Source: Planctomycetaceae bacterium (GTDB taxonomy: Bacteria; Planctomycetota; Planctomycetia; Pirellulales; Thermoguttaceae). From it: DNA of 5,592 nucleotides. Of this stretch, positions 1 through 5,443 are shown piece by piece. The DNA lies in the NCBI GenBank assembly GCA_031266315.1, contig JAISBG010000599.1, positions 1-5,592 of the forward strand, in the 5' to 3' direction. The notes beneath the pieces were generated by a model that saw only the letters and a program-made list of their open reading frames with translations, made no database searches and was not told the DNA's origin. The position numbers and the translations under genes are program-made. Every line of letters starts with the position of its first letter. Position 1 is the stretch's first letter.

Positions 1-1011
1 GGCGGGATTTTGCCGACAACACCGTACACAAAAGATGCCAACGGACGCGGACCGGCATGGTGTAATTCGTTGTTTGAAGACAACGCCGAATTTGGACTTG
101 GTATTCGGGTTGCGGTTGACCAGCAAAACGCTTATGCCAAAGAAATTTTGACCGCAAAACGGGAACAAATCGGAGCGGAACTCGTTGACAATATCCTGAA
201 CAATAAACAAGAAACCGAAGCCGAGATTGCGTTACAACGGCAATGGGTTGCCGAACTCAAGGCAAAAGTTCAGGCGTGTTTGGATCACGGAACGTGTGAT
301 AAAACAACGCCTGATGCTTGTATGACCGGTTCCAATCTGCTTAATATTGCGGATTCGCTGGTTCGGCGGAGTTGCTGGTGTTTCGGCGGCGACGGTTGGG
401 CTTATGATATTGGTTACGGCGGACTCGATCATGTTATTGCGTCGGGGCGGGATATTAACATTTTGGTTCTTGACACGGAAGTTTATTCAAACACCGGCGG
501 TCAAGCCTCAAAGTCCACACCCAAAGGAGCTGTTGCAAAATTTGCGGCAGGCGGAAAACCGACACGGAAAAAAGACCTTGGAATGATGGGAATGGCTTAC
601 GGCAATGTTTTTGTTGCTCAAATTTCGATTGGTGCCCATCCGTCTCACGCTATCAAAGCGATTCGTGCAGCGGAAGCCTATCCGGGTCCTTCGCTGATTA
701 TCGCGTATGCTCATTGTATTGCGCACGGTATGTCGGACATGAAAATCGGTTTGGAATTGCAAAAGGAAGCGGTGAAATGCGGCTATTGGTCTCTTTACAC
801 TTATGATCCCCGCAAATCACAACCGCTTGAAGTTACCTCAAAAACGCCGGAAGGTTCGGTCAAGGATTTCGAATTGAAACAAAACCGTTTCGCAGTGCTG
901 AATCGGGCAAAACCGGATGTGTTCGAAAAATTAATCGAACAGTCACAGCGCGAAGTAGAAGAACGTTTCAATTTCTACACCGCTCTAACCGGTGCAAAAA
1001 AGAACGATTAA
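1..1011 (+). CDS. nifJ: Pyruvate:ferredoxin (flavodoxin) oxidoreductase, C-terminal part (5' end outside window)
   Basis: This enzyme oxidatively decarboxylates pyruvate to acetyl-CoA and CO2 in the cytoplasm, passing electrons to ferredoxin or flavodoxin. The frame is open from base 1, so the TTG at 10 is internal and the gene enters from the left; 336 residues are visible of a family length near 1,170-1,200. Visible residues 1-30 carry the family block LPTTPYT...GRGPAW.NSLFEDNAEFG. The thiamine diphosphate/Mg site is seen as GGDGWAYDIGYGGLDH (about 129-144) followed by DTEVYSNTGGQ (about 158-168). The Cys of YAHCIAHG (about 239) matches the distant fourth ligand of the proximal 4Fe-4S cluster. 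The protein ends soon after QNRFAVLNRA, without the roughly 60-residue extension of the Desulfovibrio africanus enzyme. Two cysteines directly before the GDG motif (SCWCFGG) are unusual; relatives typically have SVWI(F/I)GG. Identification is very secure; only the gene name is by convention. Confidence 0.97.
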   Translation, partial: GGILPTTPYTKDANGRGPAWCNSLFEDNAEFGLGIRVAVDQQNAYAKEILTAKREQIGAELVDNILNNKQETEAEIALQRQWVAELKAKVQACLDHGTCDKTTPDACMTGSNLLNIADSLVRRSCWCFGGDGWAYDIGYGGLDHVIASGRDINILVLDTEVYSNTGGQASKSTPKGAVAKFAAGGKPTRKKDLGMMGMAYGNVFVAQISIGAHPSHAIKAIRAAEAYPGPSLIIAYAHCIAHGMSDMKIGLELQKEAVKCGYWSLYTYDPRKSQPLEVTSKTPEGSVKDFELKQNRFAVLNRAKPDVFEKLIEQSQREVEERFNFYTALTGAKKND

Positions 1012-1031
1012 AACAAGTAAACAATATAAAT

Positions 1032-1084
1032 GGTGATTTTAGATTTTTGACTAATAATTCTCAAATCGGCAATCTAAAATCACC
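1032..1084. terminator. Long hairpin after the oxidoreductase gene, probable (bidirectional) terminator
   Basis: Perfect 14-base inverted arms, GGTGATTTTAGATT (1032-1045) and AATCTAAAATCACC (1071-1084), begin 20 bases after the stop codon at 1009-1011. The stem can extend inward through TTTGA (1046-1050) and TCAAA (1061-1065) around a 10-base loop, leaving a bulge TCGGC. It lies between two convergent genes, where a two-way terminator fits. No clean T-run follows on either side (GTTTAAAC on the right, ATTTATATTGTTT on the minus strand), so it is not a textbook intrinsic terminator. It could also protect the mRNA 3' end. Confidence 0.5.
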
Positions 1085-1174
1085 GTTTAAACAAAAACAA
1101 CCTTCGTTTTATTGCTTAACCGATTATTATTTAACCGACCTAAAAGGTCGAATGAATACCGCAAATGATAAAAT
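1085..1174. other. AT-rich spacer with a small hairpin and a short direct repeat
   Basis: No credible gene is present here. It contains TTAACCGA twice (1116-1123 and 1131-1138) and a compact hairpin with stem CGACCT (1136-1141)/AGGTCG (1145-1150) and loop AAA. A role is unknown; it separates the terminator-like hairpin from the first structured repeat. Confidence 0.4.
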
Positions 1175-1319
1175 GGGTAGGCAATCCGCCCGCTGGGCGG
1201 TTGCGTCAGTTGGTTTATTATTGACTCCAAAATGGAAGGCAATTCAGTTTGCCGTCGTTAATCTAGTTCACAGTCGGCGAGTACGCCGACGCAACCGTTC
1301 AGCGAACGGTTGCCCACCT
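1175..1319 (+). repeat. Structured intergenic repeat, copy 1 (REPIN/MITE-like, five hairpins)
   Basis: This aligns without gaps to the copy at 3402-3546 at about 124 of 145 bases (hand count). Hairpins in order: GCAA-t-CCGCCC/GGGCGGTTGC (1181-1204, loop GCT, one bulged T at 1185); a weak stem GTTTA/TGACT (1213-1226, loop TTAT, one mismatch); AATG..GGCAA/TTGCC..CGTT (1231-1259); GTCGGCG/CGCCGAC (1273-1290, loop AGTA); and GCAACCGTTC/GAACGGTTGC (1291-1313, loop AGC). The outer ends GGGTAGGC and GCCCACCT are imperfectly complementary. No coding potential is apparent: a 119-residue frame across it is explained by the repeat. It lies between convergent genes. Strand is assigned only to show that it has the same orientation as copy 2. 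Confidence 0.85.
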
Positions 1320-1325
1320 ACAAAA

Positions 1326-1420
1326 GGTTGCCCACCTTTGTTATTAACTCCAAATGTTATTGACTCCAAAACGTTAGGCAACACAAAATTGCCGTCGTTC
1401 ATCTGAAGTTCATTGTGTTC
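1326..1420 (+). repeat. Degraded partial copy of the same structured repeat
   Basis: Pieces of the repeat occur out of the full order directly after copy 1. The end motif GGTTGCCCACCT is repeated at 1326-1337 (first at 1308-1319). Two tandem 16-base units follow, GTTATTAACTCCAAAT (1340-1355) and GTTATTGACTCCAAAA (1356-1371), matching the middle of the repeat. The third hairpin is then intact: AACG..GGCAA (1370-1381), loop CACAAAA, TTGCC..CGTT (1389-1399). After this, TCATCTGAAGTTCATTGTG is only loosely similar to the full copies, and hairpins four and five are missing. It reads as a truncated or rearranged third copy ending 10 bases before the CLC stop codon. Confidence 0.7.
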
Positions 1421-1429
1421 GGAGTAAAA

Positions 1430-3355
1430 CTAAGTCCATTGTGCATTGGCGAGTCGTTCGTTGTAGGCGGCGATGATTTCGTGGTGGCGGATCATTCCAA
1501 GCAATTTGTTTGGATGTTGCGGATCGACAACGGGAAGTTCAGAGATTTGCCATTGCGTACAGATTCGCAACGCTTTGTATAAGTTTTCGTCGGGAAAAAC
1601 CGCAATCTCCACAGGACGCGATAAGTCTTTTGCAGTTAACGCTCCCCATTTTTTCCGGCTGCGAAAAACCGCCCACACATCGCTCGACTGCACCACACCA
1701 ATAAAGCCGTTCCCACCGTCAACCACCGGAAATAACGAATCCGGTTTGGACGCAATCAGTCTTGCCGTTTGCGGAATCGACGCCCCAGCCGGAATCATTA
1801 AAACAGAATGTTTTTTATTTTCGTCAAGGCAAGTTTCCCGAACAGTAATCGCTCGAAGAAGATCAATAGAATAGTTGCCGAAATGCGCTTCACTGTCAAT
1901 AGGAGCCAAAACTTGTTCTTCGTAAAGCGAAGTCGATGGCGATTGAATCGCGATATGGACGAGATTTAGTACGAAAAGCGGAATGAGAAGTGTAAAGTCA
2001 AAACCGATCATTTCACAAACAATCACCGCCGCCGCAAAAGGAAGTTTCCCGATTCCGGCGTAAAAAGTTGCCATACCAACGAGAACACAGGTGGTCATAT
2101 CCGGTGCTCCCAATATTCCAACCGTTTCGAATAGCAAACCGCAAAGATGTCCGAGTGTTCCGCCAATCAATCCTCCAATAAAAAGCGACGGAGCCAAAAG
2201 ACCGCCGCTTCCGCCGGAAGAAACAGTGAGAGCGGTTGCAAGCATTTTGGGAACAATCAAACACAGAACCAGATAAAACGGCAACTGATTTTCCAGCAAC
2301 CGATGCATCCAACCGTAACCGCCGCCAAGAACTTGCGGATAAGTCAGCGCAACACAGCCCAGCAGGAAACCGCCCAACGCCGGTTTGAAAAACTCTGGAA
2401 TCGAAAGCCGCCGGAAAATCCGGTTGCGAAATTCCATGACCATTCGCACAAAAAGAAGCCCGCAAAGCGCAATAATCGGAATAAAAATCAGGAACACCAA
2501 AAAATCGGTTCCGTGTTGAATCCCGACCGTTTCCGAAATCTCCAACAAACGTGTTTCCCCGTGAAAAAACCGGAATGTTGAATAACCCGTTACCGACGCA
2601 ATAAGGCAAGGAATGATCGCCGAAAATTCCAACGCCGTACTCGCGTATAAAATTTCCACCGCATACAATGCCCCGCCCAAAGGAATTTGAAAAATTGCTC
2701 CGATACCGCCGGCGGCTCCGGCAAGAAGAAGAATCCGGCGGTCATGGACATTTAGACGAAAAGATTGAGCCAACGAACCCGCAATTCCCGCTCCAAGAAG
2801 TGTGGTCGGTCCCTCCCAACCGGCAGAACCGCCCGAACCAAGTGTTAGGAAACTTGCCAACGTTTTGACCAACGGAAGACGGTTCCGCAAAATCCCGTTG
2901 CGGAAATGGAACGAGCGAATCACACTGTCCGTGCCTTCGCCAACCGCTTCCGGCGCAAACGACCAAACAAGAAAACCGCAAAGTAATCCGCCAAAAGACG
3001 GAATTAAAAGAATCAAAACCCAATATCGCGGAAGAATAATTCCGCCCCAATAAATATCCTTTCGCGGAGCATCCTGAAACACCAAACCCGGCGGCAATCC
3101 TGTTGAAGAGGTATAATCTTCCGGTTTGGGAAAAACAATTCCCGCTGAAGAAAAAAGTCCGGCAACCGAATGTTCCAGATATTGCGAACCGGCGTAAACC
3201 AACACCGCCGCAAAACCCGACACAAAACCAATCACAACACTGTAAACCAAAAGTTTACCCGAAGAATCCCAATCAAACCGTTGCCGGAATCTTTGAGAAA
3301 ATTTATTAGGAAATTTATTGGAAATTGTCCTGTTATCGTAATACTGACCTTCCAT
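1430..3355 (-). CDS. CLC-family chloride channel/transporter with C-terminal CBS pair
   Basis: Inner-membrane anion channel or Cl-/H+ antiporter of the CLC family; 641 residues from ATG at 3355. A GTG lies directly upstream (3358); residue numbers here count from that GTG. No Shine-Dalgarno is seen for either. A basic, Asn/Phe-rich N-tail (1-30) precedes the first membrane helix (about 36-60). An unusually long polar loop follows (about 64-105). The family signature appears as GSGGSAGWEGP (174-184), with gating Glu182 but Trp181 where Arg/Lys is usual. GLLAP (386-390) stands in the GxFxP position, Phe replaced by Leu388. Tyr479 probably matches the chloride-coordinating Tyr445 of E. coli ClcA. 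The position equivalent to ClcA Glu203, the internal proton glutamate, appears to be Ile235, beside Glu234. Two CBS modules occupy about 503-565 and 575-637 and may sense nucleotides. The gene is convergent with the oxidoreductase and bracketed by two repeat copies. Family certain; channel versus antiporter unresolved. Confidence 0.95.
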   Translation of the reverse strand: MEGQYYDNRTISNKFPNKFSQRFRQRFDWDSSGKLLVYSVVIGFVSGFAAVLVYAGSQYLEHSVAGLFSSAGIVFPKPEDYTSSTGLPPGLVFQDAPRKDIYWGGIILPRYWVLILLIPSFGGLLCGFLVWSFAPEAVGEGTDSVIRSFHFRNGILRNRLPLVKTLASFLTLGSGGSAGWEGPTTLLGAGIAGSLAQSFRLNVHDRRILLLAGAAGGIGAIFQIPLGGALYAVEILYASTALEFSAIIPCLIASVTGYSTFRFFHGETRLLEISETVGIQHGTDFLVFLIFIPIIALCGLLFVRMVMEFRNRIFRRLSIPEFFKPALGGFLLGCVALTYPQVLGGGYGWMHRLLENQLPFYLVLCLIVPKMLATALTVSSGGSGGLLAPSLFIGGLIGGTLGHLCGLLFETVGILGAPDMTTCVLVGMATFYAGIGKLPFAAAVIVCEMIGFDFTLLIPLFVLNLVHIAIQSPSTSLYEEQVLAPIDSEAHFGNYSIDLLRAITVRETCLDENKKHSVLMIPAGASIPQTARLIASKPDSLFPVVDGGNGFIGVVQSSDVWAVFRSRKKWGALTAKDLSRPVEIAVFPDENLYKALRICTQWQISELPVVDPQHPNKLLGMIRHHEIIAAYNERLANAQWT

Positions 3356-3362
3356 CACCGGA

Positions 3363-3390
3363 ATCGTAAAATAATTGGTAATATTGGCAA
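3363..3390 (-). promoter_or_regulatory. Possible sigma70-type promoter of the CLC gene
   Basis: Read on the minus strand, TTGCCA (3385-3390) and TACGAT (3363-3368) are separated by 16 bases, matching the -35 and -10 consensus at five and four of six positions. Transcription would begin at or within a few bases of the start codon, so the mRNA would be almost leaderless, consistent with the lack of a ribosome binding site. The region is AT-rich and chance matches are common, so this is weak. Confidence 0.25.
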
Positions 3391-3400
3391 TCCGTATTTA

Positions 3401-3547
3401 AAGGTGGGCGATCCGCTCGCTGAGCGGTCGCGCCGGTTGAGTCGTTATCGACTCCAAAACGGAAGGCAACACAAATTGCTGCCGTTAATCTGGTTCACAG
3501 TCGGCGAGTACGCCGACGCAACCGTTCAGCGAACGGTTGCCCACCTT
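3401..3547 (+). repeat. Structured intergenic repeat, copy 2 (REPIN/MITE-like, five hairpins)
   Basis: The best-preserved copy, with perfect 9-base inverted ends AAGGTGGGC (3401-3409) and GCCCACCTT (3539-3547). Hairpins in order: GCGA-t-CCGCTC/GAGCGGTCGC (3408-3431, loop GCT, bulged T at 3412); GAGTCG/CGACTC (3439-3454, loop TTAT); AACG..GGCAA/TTGCT..CGTT (3458-3486); GTCGGCG/CGCCGAC (3500-3517, loop AGTA); and GCAACCGTTC/GAACGGTTGC (3518-3540, loop AGC). The first and last hairpins are inverted versions of one unit (GGTGGGC plus a stem with a GCT loop), as in a REPIN. Bases 3493-3546 are identical to 1266-1319. It sits downstream of the sulfatase stop and upstream of the CLC start, with no open frame of its own. 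No transposase of any kind is in the window. Confidence 0.88.
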
Positions 3548-3568
3548 CCCCGCAACTCCCGCGACACA

Positions 3569-3585
3569 CAGTGGAACTTCCACTG
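3569..3585 (-). terminator. Palindrome just after the sulfatase stop, possible terminator
   Basis: A perfect 17-base palindrome (CAGTGGAA-C-TTCCACTG) lies 22 bases after the sulfatase stop codon in the direction of transcription. As RNA it would form a 7-pair stem with a 3-base loop. No T-run follows on the minus strand, so termination is only a guess; a protein-binding operator is an alternative. Confidence 0.3.
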
Positions 3586-3607
3586 CATGTAGTGAAAATT
3601 ACCAACG

Positions 3608-5353
3608 TTATGGTTGTTTGGCGTTTTGCTGGAATTGTTCATCGAGTTGTTGCCAGATTTGGCGTAGTTTTTCGGTTTTTTCCGGCAACTGTTGCGATAA
3701 ATCTTGTTGTTCCGACCGATCCGAACGCATGTCATAAAGCCGCCAAATATCATCGCCTTGACGTTTTTTTGCGGTCGAAACAAGTTTGAACTGATTATCC
3801 CGAACCGCACGGTTGCCTTCGTGCGAAAAATAAACAGGCGCACGCTTTTTGACTTCAGCATCAACAGAGCCGGCAATCACCGGAAATAAACTTTCACCGG
3901 GCAATGGTGCAAATTCGTTTTCCAATTGATTGCGGTCATATCCGGCGGCGTCAAGAATTGTCGGCAAAAGATCAATAACATGTCCAAGATCATGACGCAA
4001 CCCGTTTGTCGAAGATAAATTTGTCAGAGGAGATGTTGCGGGAGTTGTTGACGATTCTTCCGGTTTTTGAAACTGTTGAGATTGTTTTTTGGGATAGGAA
4101 ACAATGAGCGGTGTGGAAATTCCGCCTTCCAGTGTCCAGACTTTATGTCGGCGAAACGGTGTATTGCTTGTTGTTGACCAACCGGGACCAAGACAAAGGA
4201 ACGTTTCCGCCGAACCGGGTTTTGCCTCTGGATCGTGTCCGTCGCCGCGAATCATAATTTCCGCCGAACAACCATTGTCCGACAGAAAGAAAATCAACGT
4301 GTTATCAATTACATTCATGGAGCGGAGTTGATTAAGAATGTTGCCGATTTCACGGTCAATCATTTCGACCATGGCGGCATGAATTGCCATTTTTGTCGCC
4401 TGAAAATTCTGTTGTTCTTTGGTCAGATCTGTCCAAGCCAATGGTTTGAAAACTTCTCCGGCACCGAGCAGGTCAAGATTATTTTGCGGATACGGCGGTC
4501 CGACTTCACGTTCCGGCGGCGAAAGCGGACAATGAATTATTCCCATGTCCGTCAACCGCCGAAACCGTTGTTCCCGAACCGTTTCCCAACCGGCGTTGTA
4601 GCGTTCGCGGTACAACGCGATGACTTCCTGCGGAGCGTGTAACGGAAAATGCGGCGCGGTAAACGCCGTAAATGCGAAAAACGGTGTCTCCGGTGTTTGG
4701 GCGGTATGCTCTTTGAGTTGGTTGATTGTTTCCTGTGCAATAAACGATGTAGTATAAAATCCGCTATTGGGTTGAACGGGCGGAAGCGGTTGATCATTCC
4801 GGCGGTGTTGTTGCGGATTGAAGTTCCGGTTGTGGTCGAGAAGTTCGTAAGACTGGTCGAAACCGCCGTCAGCACACGGAAACGGCGCACCGGGAACATG
4901 CCATTTTCCACTGTGATAACAACGATAGCCAATTTGTTTCAGATAATGCGGAATGACCTTCACTCCCTTCGGCAACCGTGAACCTTTCACAATAGGATCA
5001 CTCCGAACCTGTTGCGGATAATAACCGGTCATCAATGCGGTTCGTGTTGACCAACATCGGGCGGTGTTGTAGAACTGCGTAAACCGAAGACCGTTTTTCG
5101 CCAAAGCGTCCAGATTGGGTGTTGCGATTTCGCCGCCGTAACAACCCGCGTCCGAAAAACCCATGTCGTCTGCCACCAAAAGCAGAATATTCGGACGTTC
5201 CGCCGCCGGAATATCGGTTACCGAAAGGATCGAAACCAATAAAATTGTCAGAGAAAAACAAAAACCACAATGGAAAATTCCGGTGAATAACGAAAATTCC
5301 CTAATCGTTTCGGAATTTTGAGAACATATTTTACGATACATTTTATACCACAT
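3608..5353 (-). CDS. Exported family S1 (arylsulfatase-type) sulfatase
   Basis: Formylglycine-dependent hydrolase releasing sulfate from organic sulfate esters, probably of sulfated polysaccharide, glycan or aryl substrates; substrate not readable here. Length 581 residues, normal for AtsA-like enzymes. The N-terminus has a polar stretch, a hydrophobic segment (about 27-45) and a possible signal peptidase site near PAA/ERPN, so it acts in the periplasm or outside, or stays anchored. The catalytic domain starts at RPNILLLVADDMGFSD (53-68). Visible active-site residues: Asp62, Asp63, Cys100 (to become formylglycine), Arg104, Lys150, His152 (GKWH), His235 (APHFPLHAP), Asp359-Asn360 (SDNG) and Lys404. 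The motif is C-W-S-T-R, with Ser where Pro or Ala is usual. EGGISTPLIVSYP (409-421) and SHEGNRAVRD (510-519) are typical of the AtsA-like group. A Gln/Ser/Thr-rich insert lies at about 422-452. ATG at 5353 is used; Met5 (5341) is an alternative. No Shine-Dalgarno is seen. No sulfatase-maturating enzyme lies nearby. Confidence 0.96.
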   Translation of the reverse strand: MWYKMYRKICSQNSETIREFSLFTGIFHCGFCFSLTILLVSILSVTDIPAAERPNILLLVADDMGFSDAGCYGGEIATPNLDALAKNGLRFTQFYNTARCWSTRTALMTGYYPQQVRSDPIVKGSRLPKGVKVIPHYLKQIGYRCYHSGKWHVPGAPFPCADGGFDQSYELLDHNRNFNPQQHRRNDQPLPPVQPNSGFYTTSFIAQETINQLKEHTAQTPETPFFAFTAFTAPHFPLHAPQEVIALYRERYNAGWETVREQRFRRLTDMGIIHCPLSPPEREVGPPYPQNNLDLLGAGEVFKPLAWTDLTKEQQNFQATKMAIHAAMVEMIDREIGNILNQLRSMNVIDNTLIFFLSDNGCSAEIMIRGDGHDPEAKPGSAETFLCLGPGWSTTSNTPFRRHKVWTLEGGISTPLIVSYPKKQSQQFQKPEESSTTPATSPLTNLSSTNGLRHDLGHVIDLLPTILDAAGYDRNQLENEFAPLPGESLFPVIAGSVDAEVKKRAPVYFSHEGNRAVRDNQFKLVSTAKKRQGDDIWRLYDMRSDRSEQQDLSQQLPEKTEKLRQIWQQLDEQFQQNAKQP

Positions 5354-5443
5354 AAATTTTTAAGGTGTTTTTTGAAAGGGTAAAAAAATTTTTTAGATTG
5401 AAGGAACAAAAATAGACCTCTGACATTGGCGTGAACATGTTAT
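5354..5443 (-). promoter_or_regulatory. AT-rich leader region upstream of the sulfatase gene
   Basis: These 90 bases separate the end of the DUF433-like gene from the sulfatase start on the same strand. They include a near-palindromic A/T tract (TAAAAAAATTTTTTA, 5381-5395) that could bend DNA or act as an UP element. No convincing -35/-10 pair or ribosome binding site is seen. The sulfatase promoter is expected here by position only. Confidence 0.3.

Noticed and set aside
1047..1406. Plus-strand open frame of 119 codons in the intergenic region
   Set aside because: It runs through the terminator-like hairpin, copy 1 and the partial copy of the repeat. The product has no recognisable domain and the conserved pattern there is base pairing, not codons.
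1175..1420. CRISPR array
   Set aside because: The repeats are not evenly spaced, are internally palindromic over 145 bases, and there are no unique spacers or cas genes.
2013..2609. Minus-strand open frame of 198 codons inside the CLC gene
   Set aside because: It lies wholly within the CLC coding region in another frame of the same strand; the CLC frame has clear family motifs throughout.
3401..3547. tRNA or tmRNA-like gene
   Set aside because: The multi-hairpin form and a GGTTCA stretch recall a cloverleaf, but stem lengths, anticodon arm and acceptor geometry do not fit, and five arms are present.
1175..3547. Composite transposon carrying the CLC gene
   Set aside because: No transposase, no target-site duplication recognisable at the outer ends, and the left end of copy 1 is imperfect; only recombination between repeats remains plausible.
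3359..3607. Fluoride riboswitch controlling the CLC gene
   Set aside because: I could not find the conserved crcB-type pseudoknot sequences, and the structure present is shared with a copy located after the gene, so it is not a gene-specific leader.
4235..4642. Plus-strand open frame antisense to the sulfatase
   Set aside because: A shadow of the real gene; no domain and basic, low-complexity composition typical of antisense frames.
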